This document shows, one piece after another, positions 42,895 through 50,896 of a DNA stretch of 64,000 nt. The stretch spans positions 1 through 64,000 of the forward strand of contig JAETSX010000051.1 of NCBI GenBank assembly GCA_021769425.1, in the 5' to 3' direction. Origin of the DNA: Eubacterium sp. Its GTDB lineage: Bacteria > Bacillota > Clostridia > Lachnospirales > Lachnospiraceae. Under the pieces are notes generated by a model. It did no database searches, was not told the origin of the DNA, and saw only the letters and a program-made list of their open reading frames with translations. The stretch's first letter is position 1, and each line of letters begins with the position of its first letter. A program made the position numbers and the translations under genes.

Positions 42895-43012
42895 GATTGG
42901 TACTTTAGGGAGATAATCAGAAGAAGAGCGGGAAAATGCATGAAAAAATGTTTAATTTTTCTTGTATAAAGTGTATTTTTTCAGTGGAAATTGCCAGTTT
43001 TTCAGAAACCGC

Positions 43013-43041
43013 TTGAAAAAGAAAGTTGGTTGGGGTATATT
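43013..43041 (+). promoter_or_regulatory. Promoter of the HPr-like gene
   Basis: TTGAAA (43013-43018) and TATATT (43036-43041), 17-base spacer, about 60 bases upstream of ATG 43109. Confidence 0.55.
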
Positions 43042-43108
43042 TATTACGGTATATAGCGCATGTGTGAACAGGTTGTATGTTAGTATTACATGTAGAAAGA
43101 GAGATAAG

Positions 43109-43363
43109 ATGAGCGAAAAGAAAATTATTGTATCTAATGTAGCTAAAGAGTACAGCAATCCAATTGCAGAGTTGGTGCAGGTGGCTTGCCAGTTTGACAG
43201 TGAGATCAGGTTGGAAAGCAGCGAGGCAAAAATTAACGCAAAGAGCATTATGGGAATCATGGCATTTAATCCGTCAAAGGGAATGACTGTAAATATAGTG
43301 GCCGATGGAAGCGATGAAGAAGAAGCACTGTTGGCAATGGAAAAATTTTTAGTCTGTCAGTAA
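43109..43363 (+). CDS. HPr-like protein lacking the phosphorylatable histidine (Crh-like)
   Basis: An 84-residue HPr fold. In canonical HPr the segment GLHARPA contains His15; here the equivalent is KEYSNPIAELVQ, with tyrosine at the histidine position and asparagine in place of Arg17. The regulatory serine region is kept (NAKSIMGIMAF, like NLKSIMGVMS). As in B. subtilis Crh, such a protein cannot relay phosphate from enzyme I to sugar transporters but could be phosphorylated by HPr kinase and act in catabolite control. It lies 21 bases upstream of the K/A-rich protein. Confidence 0.85.
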   Translation: MSEKKIIVSNVAKEYSNPIAELVQVACQFDSEIRLESSEAKINAKSIMGIMAFNPSKGMTVNIVADGSDEEEALLAMEKFLVCQ

Positions 43364-43384
43364 AAAACAGGGAGGAAACAAGAA

Positions 43385-43810
43385 ATGGAAAAGAGAGAAG
43401 CAAAGACAACTCCGGCAAAAACAGCAGCAGCAAAATCTGCTGCAGAGGTAAAAGAAGAAACCGCTGCAGTGAAAGAAACTGCTGCAAAGGCAGAGACAAA
43501 AGAGACAGCAAAGAAAGAAGAACCGAAGAAAGAGACAGTTAAGAAAGAAACAGCGGCAAAGAAACCAACCAAGAAAACTCCGGCAAAGAAAACAGAAACC
43601 AAGAAGGCAGAGAAAGTAGAAGAAATCTACCTTCAGTTCCACGGACAGGAAATCGTTACAAGGGATGTAATGGAAAGGGCGAAACAGGCTTACGTTGCAG
43701 AAGGACACAGAGAATCATCTATCAAATCTATTCGTTTGTACATCAAACCGGAAGAAAACATGGCTTATTATGTAATTAACGAGAAAATTGCCGGGGGCGT
43801 AGCTTTATAA
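43385..43810 (+). CDS. Lysine/alanine-rich-tailed small protein (DUF6465-like)
   Basis: A 141-residue protein. Residues 1-78 form a histone-H1-like tail of K, A, E, T and P (PAKTAAAKSAAEVKEE, TKKTPAKKTETKKAEK). The C-terminal 60 residues are a compact domain (EEIYLQFHGQEIVTRDVMER, SSIKSIRLYIKPEENMAYYV) found in many Lachnospiraceae, where it is annotated as an uncharacterised family. The tail could bind nucleic acid or simply be disordered. GGGAGGAAACAAGAA precedes the ATG. Confidence 0.75.
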   Translation: MEKREAKTTPAKTAAAKSAAEVKEETAAVKETAAKAETKETAKKEEPKKETVKKETAAKKPTKKTPAKKTETKKAEKVEEIYLQFHGQEIVTRDVMERAKQAYVAEGHRESSIKSIRLYIKPEENMAYYVINEKIAGGVAL

Positions 43811-43835
43811 ATAGGAAGAATAAGGTAATATTCGG

Positions 43836-43868
43836 AATCCACTTGTTGTTTGTGCGGCAAGTGGATTT
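43836..43868 (+). terminator. Terminator after the K/A-rich protein
   Basis: AATCCACTTG (43836-43845) pairs perfectly with CAAGTGGATT (43858-43867), followed by TGTTGT. Confidence 0.6.
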
Positions 43869-43946
43869 GTTGTACCATAATCATTTCGTATGGTAATCTG
43901 TGCCTGTTTCTATGCATGGCGCACCCCCTGTGCAGAGGGAGATATT

Positions 43947-45017
43947 ATGCAAAGGATTATTATAGCAGACGATGTGGAAATCAATCGTGAATTGCTGAAT
44001 CATATACTGAAAGATGATTATATCATAGAGATGGCAGAAGACGGACAGCAGGCGCTGGAGAAATTAGAAACATACAGGAAAGAGACAGCCGTTGTCTTGT
44101 TGGATTTGCAGATGCCGAAAATTGACGGCTACACTGTTATTGCGGAGATGAAAAAGAGAGGATGGATGAAACAGATTCCGGTCCTTGTCATCAGCGGTGA
44201 ATTTGCGGTGGAGGTAGAAAATCTGTGCTTTGAGCTGGGCGTTTCTGATTTTATACATAAACCCTTTGAGGGCACCATTGTAAAGAACCGGATTCGGAAT
44301 GCAGTGGAACTGTTTTCTCATAAAAATCAATTGGAACAGAAAGTGGAAGAACAGGAAAAGGCGCTGAAGCGTCAATCCCATATTATTCAGATGCAGGAAG
44401 AGCAGCTTCGCAAGGCAAAGCCTTTCAGTAAACTTATGATGGAATACCGTGCAGCTATTATGGAGGTTGAGACGAAGTTAAAGGTATTAAATGAAGAGTT
44501 TTCTCAGGAGTATAACAGGAATCCCTTTGAGTCTATCAAGAGCAGGCTGAAATCACCCTCCAGTATTTTTGAAAAATTAGAGCGGAAAGGATTTCCGGTT
44601 ACCGTGGAAAGTATCCGGGAAAATCTTAACGATGTGGCGGGAGTCCGGGTTATCTGTTCCTTTCCCGATGACATTTACCGTCTGGCGGAACTGTTCACCA
44701 GCCAGGATGATATTTTCCTGGTGCGGGAAAAAGATTATATTAAGGCGCCCAAACCCAACGGATACCGAAGCCTTCATCTGATTCTGAATGTGCCGATTTT
44801 TCTCTCGGATAAGAAAGAATATATGAAAGTGGAGCTGCAGTTCCGCACTATTGCAATGGATTTTTGGGCCAGTCTGGAGCATAAGCTGAAATATAAAAAA
44901 GACGTGGCCGATACCGATGAAATTGTAAGCCGGCTGAAAGCCTGTGCAGATTCCATTGAGGAGCTGGATTATCAGATGCAGGAAATCCGCAATCAGATAG
45001 ACCGTTCCAGAGAATAG
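43947..45017 (+). CDS. Response-regulator receiver domain fused to a (p)ppGpp synthetase (small alarmone synthetase) domain
   Basis: A 356-residue protein starting at ATG 43947 (AGAGGGAG upstream). Residues 3-120 are a receiver domain with acidic pair DD (8-9), phosphoacceptor Asp53 (VVLLDLQMPKIDG) and Lys105 (DFIHKPFEG). A coiled coil spans about 125-160. Residues 165-350 are a RelA/SpoT-type synthetase related to YjbM/YwaC: SIKSRLKSPSSIFEKLERKG, NDVAGVRVICSF, DYIKAPKPNGYRSLH and VELQFRTIAMDFWASLEHKL. No hydrolase domain is present. The architecture implies alarmone synthesis under control of a phosphorelay. The kinase is not identified; a separate two-component pair begins 55 bases downstream. 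Confidence 0.88.
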   Translation: MQRIIIADDVEINRELLNHILKDDYIIEMAEDGQQALEKLETYRKETAVVLLDLQMPKIDGYTVIAEMKKRGWMKQIPVLVISGEFAVEVENLCFELGVSDFIHKPFEGTIVKNRIRNAVELFSHKNQLEQKVEEQEKALKRQSHIIQMQEEQLRKAKPFSKLMMEYRAAIMEVETKLKVLNEEFSQEYNRNPFESIKSRLKSPSSIFEKLERKGFPVTVESIRENLNDVAGVRVICSFPDDIYRLAELFTSQDDIFLVREKDYIKAPKPNGYRSLHLILNVPIFLSDKKEYMKVELQFRTIAMDFWASLEHKLKYKKDVADTDEIVSRLKACADSIEELDYQMQEIRNQIDRSRE

Positions 45018-45072
45018 CGGCAGGGGAATGCCGGCAATTGCCCGCTGCCGGGAATGAAAGGAGAGGCATGGA

Positions 45073-45744
45073 ATGTACAAATTATTGGTTGTGGAAGATG
45101 ACGAGGTAATTGCACAGGCAGTAAAAAACCATATGGAAAGCTGGGGCTACCAGGTGGTATGCACAGAGGATTTTAAAGATGTGCTGCAGACATTTGTGGA
45201 AGAAAAACCTCAGCTTGTGCTGATGGACATTTCCCTTCCCTTTTATAACGGATTTCACTGGTGTGACGCCATACGGGGAATTTCCAAAGTGCCCGTTATT
45301 TTTATTTCCTCAGCTTCTGATAATATGAATATTGTGATGGCAGTCAATATGGGCGGAGATGATTTTGTGGCTAAGCCCTTTGACCTGAATGTGCTGCAGG
45401 CCAAGATACAGGCAATGCTTCGAAGGACTTATGATTTTGCAGGAGAGAGCAGTCTGTTGGAGCATAAAGGGATGATTTTTGACAGCAGCAGGGGGTTTGT
45501 GACCTATGAAGGGAAACAGGCGGAGCTGACCAAGAATGAGATGGGTATTCTAAAAGCGCTGTTGGAACAAAAAGGCAAGATTGTAACCAGAGATAAGCTG
45601 ATGGAGCGGCTTTGGGAATCGGACAGCTTTATTGACGACAATACCCTGACGGTAAATGTGGCCCGGCTGCGGAAAAAGCTGGATGGGATTGGAATTGTAG
45701 ATATGATTAAGACCAGAAAGGGAATCGGGTATGCGGTGGATTAA
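45073..45744 (+). CDS. OmpR-family response regulator (BceR-like)
   Basis: A 223-residue regulator. The receiver domain has LVVEDDEVIAQAVKNHMESW, the phosphoacceptor in LVLMDISLPFYNG and the lysine in DDFVAKPFD. The C-terminal winged helix contains LTKNEMGILKALLEQKGKIV and DDNTLTVNVARLRKKLDGIG. It overlaps its kinase gene by 14 bases. With the ABC transporter at 47911-50689 it makes a BceRSAB-type module that senses and removes cell-wall-active peptides. Confidence 0.9.
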   Translation: MYKLLVVEDDEVIAQAVKNHMESWGYQVVCTEDFKDVLQTFVEEKPQLVLMDISLPFYNGFHWCDAIRGISKVPVIFISSASDNMNIVMAVNMGGDDFVAKPFDLNVLQAKIQAMLRRTYDFAGESSLLEHKGMIFDSSRGFVTYEGKQAELTKNEMGILKALLEQKGKIVTRDKLMERLWESDSFIDDNTLTVNVARLRKKLDGIGIVDMIKTRKGIGYAVD

Positions 45745-46957
45745 AACTTATACGAGAAGGCACCGCCTTGGATTTTTTATGTATGTTCTGTTCTGCGCCA
45801 TTTTTGCAGCAGTGCTGTTTTTGTACCGGATGCCCATGGAACCGGCGGTTTATGCCATTGGTCTGTGCCTGACGGCTGCTGTGATTGTGCTGATTGCAGA
45901 CAGCGTCCGTTACCGCAGAAAAGTAGAAATCCTTACCTGGCAGCTTGAGGCCGTTAAAGAAGGCACAGAGAAGCTTCCCGGGCCGGAGGACGAGGTGGAG
46001 CAGCTTTATCAGATGCTTTTGGAAAATGCCCAGATAGAGCGTGCCCGCCAGGTGGGGAATATCCTGCAGGAAAAATCAGAAATGACGGATTATTTTACCT
46101 TGTGGACCCATCAGATTAAGACGCCGATTGCAGCCATGTATTTATTGCTTCAGCAGGAAATTCCTGTACAGGAGGCGGATATCGCCGGGGAGAATGAGAG
46201 GGAAGTGGATATCGCCGGAAAGCATGAGAGGGAGACGGATATCGCCAGGGAGAATGAGAGAGAATCGAATATCGCCGGGGAGAATGAGAAGGAGGCGGAT
46301 ATCGCGGAAGGCATGAGGGAGAATCGGATATCGTCGGGGAGAATGAGAGAGACGGATATCGCCTGGGAGCAGGGGATTGCCCGGGAACAGGATGGTTCAC
46401 AGGAATTTTATTTCGCACAGCGGTATTATACCCAGAAACGGGAAATAGAGTCGGAATTGTTTAAGATAGAGCAGTATGTGGAAATGGTTTTGCAGTATCT
46501 GCGGCTGAACAGTTCCGTCAACGATTTTGTATTGCAGGAATATGAATTGGATGGGATTGTCCGTCAGGCAGTGCGCAAATATGCGCCTATGTTTATTCGG
46601 AAAAAGCTGTCGCTCCATTATGAGCCTTTGCAGGTAAAAGCAGTGACAGATGAAAAATGGCTGACGTTTGTGGTGGAACAGGTTTTAAGCAATGCCATCA
46701 AGTATACTTCTTCAGGAGATATTTACATCAGAATGGAAAGCGGATGCCTTGTGATAGAAGACACCGGAATCGGTATCCTGCCGGAAGATCTACCCAGAAT
46801 TTTTGACAAAGGATATACCGGATATAACGGCAGGAGCGATAAAAAAGCCTCCGGAATCGGGCTTTACCTGGTGAAGAAAATCCTAAAGAAGCTGGGGCAT
46901 AAGATTCTGATTGAATCAGAGCCGGGGAAGGGGACGAAGGTAAAGCTGCTGTTCTAA
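45731..46957 (+). CDS. Intramembrane-sensing histidine kinase (BceS-like) with tandem repeat in the dimerisation domain
   Basis: A 408-residue kinase with two N-terminal helices (LGFFMYVLFCAIFAAVLFLY and AIGLCLTAAVIVLIADSV) joined by a very short loop, as in BceS. The H-box is FTLWTHQIKTPIAAMYLLLQ. Soon after it, from about residue 150 to 215, an acidic decapeptide repeat (DIAGENEREV type) interrupts the two-helix dimerisation domain. The ATPase part is intact: N box VLSNAIKYTSSG, G1 IEDTGIGILPEDL, F box IFDKGYTG, G2 ASGIGLYLVKK. BceS relatives are about 330-340 residues, so the repeat accounts for the extra length. Confidence 0.85.
   Translation: MRWIKTYTRRHRLGFFMYVLFCAIFAAVLFLYRMPMEPAVYAIGLCLTAAVIVLIADSVRYRRKVEILTWQLEAVKEGTEKLPGPEDEVEQLYQMLLENAQIERARQVGNILQEKSEMTDYFTLWTHQIKTPIAAMYLLLQQEIPVQEADIAGENEREVDIAGKHERETDIARENERESNIAGENEKEADIAEGMRENRISSGRMRETDIAWEQGIAREQDGSQEFYFAQRYYTQKREIESELFKIEQYVEMVLQYLRLNSSVNDFVLQEYELDGIVRQAVRKYAPMFIRKKLSLHYEPLQVKAVTDEKWLTFVVEQVLSNAIKYTSSGDIYIRMESGCLVIEDTGIGILPEDLPRIFDKGYTGYNGRSDKKASGIGLYLVKKILKKLGHKILIESEPGKGTKVKLLF
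46172..46370. repeat. 30-bp tandem repeat inside the histidine kinase gene
   Basis: Five to seven units of about 30 bp, each beginning GATATCGCC(G/A)GGGAGAAT, encode the EADIAGENER-type decapeptide. The last units are shifted in frame: the same DNA motif is read as NRISSGRMRET before the original frame resumes in TDIAWEQ. Small compensating indels have therefore occurred within the array. Confidence 0.85.
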
Positions 46958-47487
46958 CATTTTTTTACGTTAGAGCTGATTTCCCTGGAAAAAGATTCCC
47001 GGTAAATTTCGTGGTATTCTTCAAAAGAAACTTCTGTTCCATTGGTCAGAACCTGCATCTTAATGCCGAATAACTCCACATAATAAGGCATCAGGGTCAT
47101 GTTATTTCTGAAATAAAAAGCTTTTCTGCGGATTCGCTCTTCCAGGTTCGGGGCATTCTCTTCCGTGTTTTCAATTTCCAGCACAAATCGTTTCCCTGCG
47201 TAGCGTTCCTGCAGCAGCCGGAGGGCGCAGGAGCCGATATTCTGTCTCCGCATAATTGGAGAGACAGCGAAATAATCCAGCAAAACCATATCTTTGTACA
47301 GAATGGTGATGGCAAGTCCAAGGAAAGTTCCGTCTTCCTCTTCCATCGCCAGAAGTTCCATAATGCCTTCCCTGCTTTTTTGCACCATAAGGGAGAAAGG
47401 TTTGCGCTCGGATTTGGGAAACGCTTCCAGATACAGGCGTTCTAAGTTTGTGAATTGTGTCTCGGTGGCGCAGTTTGCTAATATCAT
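46954..47487 (-). CDS. GNAT-family acetyltransferase
   Basis: A 177-residue protein on the opposite strand to the kinase, overlapping its end by 4 bases. The start is ATG 47487 behind GGAGGTTATCCT on the minus strand; a longer frame lacks a site. It has a GNAT core with LLDYFAVSPIMRRQNIGSCA, then LRLLQERYAGKRFVLEIENT, and FYFRNNMTLMPYYVELFG. Substrate unknown. It lies inside the peptide-resistance module but is transcribed the other way, so it is probably an insertion unrelated to it. Confidence 0.8.
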   Translation of the reverse strand: MILANCATETQFTNLERLYLEAFPKSERKPFSLMVQKSREGIMELLAMEEEDGTFLGLAITILYKDMVLLDYFAVSPIMRRQNIGSCALRLLQERYAGKRFVLEIENTEENAPNLEERIRRKAFYFRNNMTLMPYYVELFGIKMQVLTNGTEVSFEEYHEIYRESFSREISSNVKKC

Positions 47488-47625
47488 AGGATAACCTCCA
47501 TGGGTGAGTATTTTGCATGTTTTGATTCTGCAATGGGACAGTCGGTATAGCTCGTATCTGTCAATCATACAATGAGATTGGAAAAAAATCAAGCGGTATT
47601 ATCGCCGGATGTGAATTGGTGAAAA

Positions 47626-47771
47626 GTAACAGTTCAGCCTTCGCCTTCACTGTTACCGAATTCGGCCCGTTTAAAGTTTGCTTTCAGCAAAGGGCTGGAT
47701 TCCTGGCTCAATCTACACATTCTCACGGACTTTGCAGCAAGCGCAAAGTCCTGGGCTGAACTGTTACGGTG
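47626..47771. repeat. Family 3 palindromic element, long copy (146 bp)
   Basis: It begins GTAACAGTTCAGCCTTCGCC and ends GGGCTGAACTGTTAC, giving terminal inverted repeats of about 14 bases. The left 31 bases are themselves palindromic and match 21250-21280 in inverted orientation. An inner hairpin GGACTTTGC-AGCAA-GCGCAAAGTCC lies near the right end. Non-coding. Confidence 0.75.
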
Positions 47772-47785
47772 AAAAAGCAGCCGTC

Positions 47786-47875
47786 ACATTTTTCCGTATC
47801 CTTACAAAACCGTAAGGAATCCCCTGAAAAATGTAAGCCAAAACTAAGGTATACTTTCTCTTCTTCCTGTATACT
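47786..47875 (+). promoter_or_regulatory. Regulatory region of the BceAB-type transporter
   Basis: ACATTTTTC (47786-47794) and GAAAAATGT (47826-47834) form an inverted repeat enclosing a second palindrome, CCTTAC-AAAACC-GTAAGG (47800-47817). TATACT hexamers follow at 47850-47855 and 47870-47875 without a good -35, as expected for a promoter that needs a response regulator. The BceR-like regulator is the natural candidate. Confidence 0.5.
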
Positions 47876-47910
47876 GTAATTCAGAAAAACAGAAAATAAG
47901 GAGGACGATT

Positions 47911-48678
47911 ATGGCAATCTTAGAAGTAAACAATGTAAAGAAAATATATACCACCAGATTCGGAGGGAACCAGGTGCAGGCATTGACGGATGTGAACTTT
48001 TCCGTAGAAAAAGGAGAATACGTGGCAATTATGGGAGAATCCGGTTCCGGCAAAACCACCCTGTTAAATATTCTGGCGGCTCTGGATAAAGCCACCTCAG
48101 GGCTTGTAATGTTAAACGGCAAGAACCTTTCCACACTGCGGGATTCGGAAGTGTCGGCCTTCCGGAGAGAAAACCTGGGTTTCGTATTTCAGGATTTTAA
48201 TCTGTTGGATAACTTCAATATTCAGGACAATATTTTCCTTCCGTTGGTGCTGGCAGGGAAGAACTACAATGAAATGCGGGTGCGCCTGATGCCCATTGCA
48301 GAGAATCTGGGAATTAAGGCAATTCTTGGAAAGTATCCTTATGAGGTTTCCGGCGGTCAGAAACAGCGTGCGGCAGTGGCGCGGGCATTGATTACCAACC
48401 CTCAGCTGATTCTGGCGGATGAGCCTACCGGGGCGTTGGATTCCAAGGCGGCGGAGAGCCTTCTGTCTCAGTTCCAGGAAATCAACGGGGCGGGCCAGAC
48501 CATTTTGATGGTAACCCATTCCACACAGGCGGCCAGCCGTGCTAAACGGGTATTATTTATTAAGGACGGCCAGGTGTTCCATCAGATTTACAAAGGAAGC
48601 AGCACCAATGAGGAAATGTACCAGAAAATTTCCGACACACTTACGGTCATCACGACAGGGGGTGGAAAACATGAATAA
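47911..48678 (+). CDS. ABC transporter ATPase (BceA-like)
   Basis: A 255-residue ATPase with Walker A GESGSGKTTLLN, signature VSGGQKQRAAVARALI, Walker B LILADEPTGALDSKAA and switch histidine LMVTHSTQ. Lengths and sequence fit the BceA/MacB-like peptide-detoxification branch. AAGGAGG precedes the ATG. It overlaps the permease gene by 8 bases. Confidence 0.92.
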   Translation: MAILEVNNVKKIYTTRFGGNQVQALTDVNFSVEKGEYVAIMGESGSGKTTLLNILAALDKATSGLVMLNGKNLSTLRDSEVSAFRRENLGFVFQDFNLLDNFNIQDNIFLPLVLAGKNYNEMRVRLMPIAENLGIKAILGKYPYEVSGGQKQRAAVARALITNPQLILADEPTGALDSKAAESLLSQFQEINGAGQTILMVTHSTQAASRAKRVLFIKDGQVFHQIYKGSSTNEEMYQKISDTLTVITTGGGKHE

Positions 48679-50689
48679 TTTTTTCTATGGAAAACTTGCC
48701 TTTGGGAATTTAAGGAAAAATGGCAGGCTGTATCTGCCCTACATCCTTGCCGCCGTAGGTATTGGGGCCATGTATTATATTATGGTGGCCCTGACCGGAG
48801 ATGAGGGAATTGAGAAAATGCCTGGCGGCAGAGACTTGAAGATGATTATGGGCCTTGGATGCGGAGTAATCATGATTTTTGCAGTGATCTTTTTATTCTA
48901 CACCAACAGTTTTTTGATGAAACGTCGGAAAAAGGAGTTCGGCCTGTTCCATATACTGGGAATGGAGAAAAAGCATATTGGAAAAATGATGTTCTGGGAG
49001 ACCTGCATGGTGGGATTTTTAGGCATTGCAGGGGGGCTGGCAGGCGGAATCCTTCTCTATAAACTGGTGGTTCTGGTACTGCTTCGCATCACCGGTTTGG
49101 ATGTGCCTTTTGGATTCACTGTTTCCGGCATGGGAATTGCAAATGTAGCAGTCTGCTTTGCCGTTGTGTTTGGAATGACGCTGGTTTATAATTTGTTCCA
49201 GGTGCAGAAGGCCAATGCAATTGAATTGCTTCACAGTGCAAATCAGGGGGAAAGAGAGCCCAGAACCCGGTGGATTCTGGCAGTTTTCGGCATAGCTGCT
49301 TTGGGGTTTGGCTACTGGATTGCCATTGTAACAGAGAATCCGGTGGATGCATTGCTGCTGTTTTTTGTGGCGGTGATTCTGGTAGTGATTGGCACCTATT
49401 GTCTGTTTACTGCAGGCAGCATTGCAGTTCTGAAGATGATGCGGAAAAATAAAAAATATTTTTACCGCACCAAACATTTTATTTCTGTATCCGGCATGAT
49501 TTACCGCATGAAACAGAATGCAGTGGGTCTTGCAAACATCTGTATTTTGAGCACTATGGTATTGGTGATGGTGTCAGGCACAGTGGCTTTGTATGCAGGG
49601 GTGGGGGATATCATCAATAACCGGTATCCCAAGGATTTTGCCCTTACGGGATATGGAAATATGTCTGAAGAGGAAAAGGCAGCCTTAAACGGTATGTTTC
49701 AGCAGGCGGTGAAGGAAACCGGCCTGACAGTGGAGGACTCGGTAGAATATACATCACTGTCTGTCGCTGTATGGAAATCCGGAGAAAATATGCGGATTGA
49801 GAATCAGGGGGCGGTAACTCTGGAGGGAAAAATCAGCGTTTTAGAGCTGATTACTCTGGAAGAATATAACCGTCTGGAAAATCAGCAGAAAGAGCTGGCA
49901 GAAGATGAAATATTGGTCAGCGTCAGACAGGGAGATGAGGATGATCAGGCTTACAGCATCAACGGAAGGAATTTCCGCATCAAAGAGCGTCTGAAGGATT
50001 TTGATATGGAGGGCTTAGACAGCAATGTGATTTATGACGGGTATTTTGTGGTGGTAAAGGATGCGCAGATTCTGGAAGAACTGAATGAAATGCAGAAGGA
50101 AGTCTATGACAACAGAGCGAGCAGCAAAGATTACCGTATGTATGCAGATATTTCAGGAACAAGCGAACAGCAGGAAGATTGTGCCGGCCGTCTGGGAGAA
50201 TTGATCGAAGCCTATAATCAGGGCAGGGCCGAGGAAGAGCATCTCAGCGTGAGGATCGATGTGAAGGAAGAGCAGAGAGAAGGATTTATGATTTTCTGCG
50301 GCGGCTTTCTATTTTTAGGCATATTCTTAGGATTTGTATTCCTGATGGCGACGGTGCTGATTATTTACTACAAGCAGATTTCCGAAGGCTATGAAGATAA
50401 AGAGCGGTTTGAAATTATGCAGAAGGTGGGTATGAGCCCAAGAGAAGTAAAAGCTTCCATACACAGCCAGATATTGAAAGTATTTTTCCTCCCTCTGGTG
50501 ATGGCGTGTGTGCACCTTATCATGGCATTTCCCATGATGAATCGGCTGCTGTTGATGTTTAATATGAAGAATCCGGGGCTGTTTGCGGTTTGTACTGTAA
50601 GTGTGGTTGGGATTTTTGCAGTGATTTACGGAATTGTATTTGGAATTACAGCCAGGGCCTATTACAGGATCGTGGGTGAAAAAAGGTAA
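48671..50689 (+). CDS. ABC transporter permease (BceB-like)
   Basis: A 672-residue membrane protein, start ATG 48671 within the end of the ATPase gene. Ten transmembrane helices are arranged as in BceB: an N-terminal FtsX-like block (FGLFHILGMEKKHIGKMMFW), a large extracellular domain of about 200 residues (about 320-540) between helices 7 and 8, and a C-terminal three-helix block. BceB-type permeases recognise peptide-lipid II complexes through the extracellular domain and pass the signal to the short-loop kinase. Confidence 0.9.
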   Translation: MNNFFYGKLAFGNLRKNGRLYLPYILAAVGIGAMYYIMVALTGDEGIEKMPGGRDLKMIMGLGCGVIMIFAVIFLFYTNSFLMKRRKKEFGLFHILGMEKKHIGKMMFWETCMVGFLGIAGGLAGGILLYKLVVLVLLRITGLDVPFGFTVSGMGIANVAVCFAVVFGMTLVYNLFQVQKANAIELLHSANQGEREPRTRWILAVFGIAALGFGYWIAIVTENPVDALLLFFVAVILVVIGTYCLFTAGSIAVLKMMRKNKKYFYRTKHFISVSGMIYRMKQNAVGLANICILSTMVLVMVSGTVALYAGVGDIINNRYPKDFALTGYGNMSEEEKAALNGMFQQAVKETGLTVEDSVEYTSLSVAVWKSGENMRIENQGAVTLEGKISVLELITLEEYNRLENQQKELAEDEILVSVRQGDEDDQAYSINGRNFRIKERLKDFDMEGLDSNVIYDGYFVVVKDAQILEELNEMQKEVYDNRASSKDYRMYADISGTSEQQEDCAGRLGELIEAYNQGRAEEEHLSVRIDVKEEQREGFMIFCGGFLFLGIFLGFVFLMATVLIIYYKQISEGYEDKERFEIMQKVGMSPREVKASIHSQILKVFFLPLVMACVHLIMAFPMMNRLLLMFNMKNPGLFAVCTVSVVGIFAVIYGIVFGITARAYYRIVGEKR

Positions 50690-50749
50690 GAGAATATGAA
50701 AAATGGACTGCCGGAAAATGGGATTCCTATACAATATAGGATTGTGATG

Positions 50750-50850
50750 TTATACCCGTGAGCGAAATCATTTGCCGCAAGATTTTTCACAGCTTTGAGG
50801 AAAAATCTTGCGGCAAATGATTTCGCAAATAAGTATGCTCGTGAGTATAA
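50750..50850. repeat. Family 2 palindromic repeat, copy 2 (101 bp), perfect stem
   Basis: Ends TTATACCCGTGAGC and GCTCGTGAGTATAA. Inside, GAAATCATTTGCCGCAAGAT plus TTTTC pairs perfectly (25 bp) with its complement across the loop ACAGCTTTGAG. The loop and ends match the copy at 16181-16275. It lies between the convergent permease and prs genes and could also terminate both. Confidence 0.85.
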
Positions 50851-50896
50851 AACAGTCACAGAATCACTCCGGCAGTCCCTTTTTGGCAGGGGAAGT

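Noticed and set aside
43266-43708. Minus-strand frames rich in Leu, Phe, Cys and Ser opposite the K/A-rich protein
   Set aside because: They mirror the AAG/GCA-rich repeats of the plus-strand gene and have no ribosome site or recognisable domain.
46172-46370. CRISPR-like regularly spaced repeats
   Set aside because: Units are contiguous, mostly in frame with the kinase gene and lack unique spacers; no cas genes nearby.
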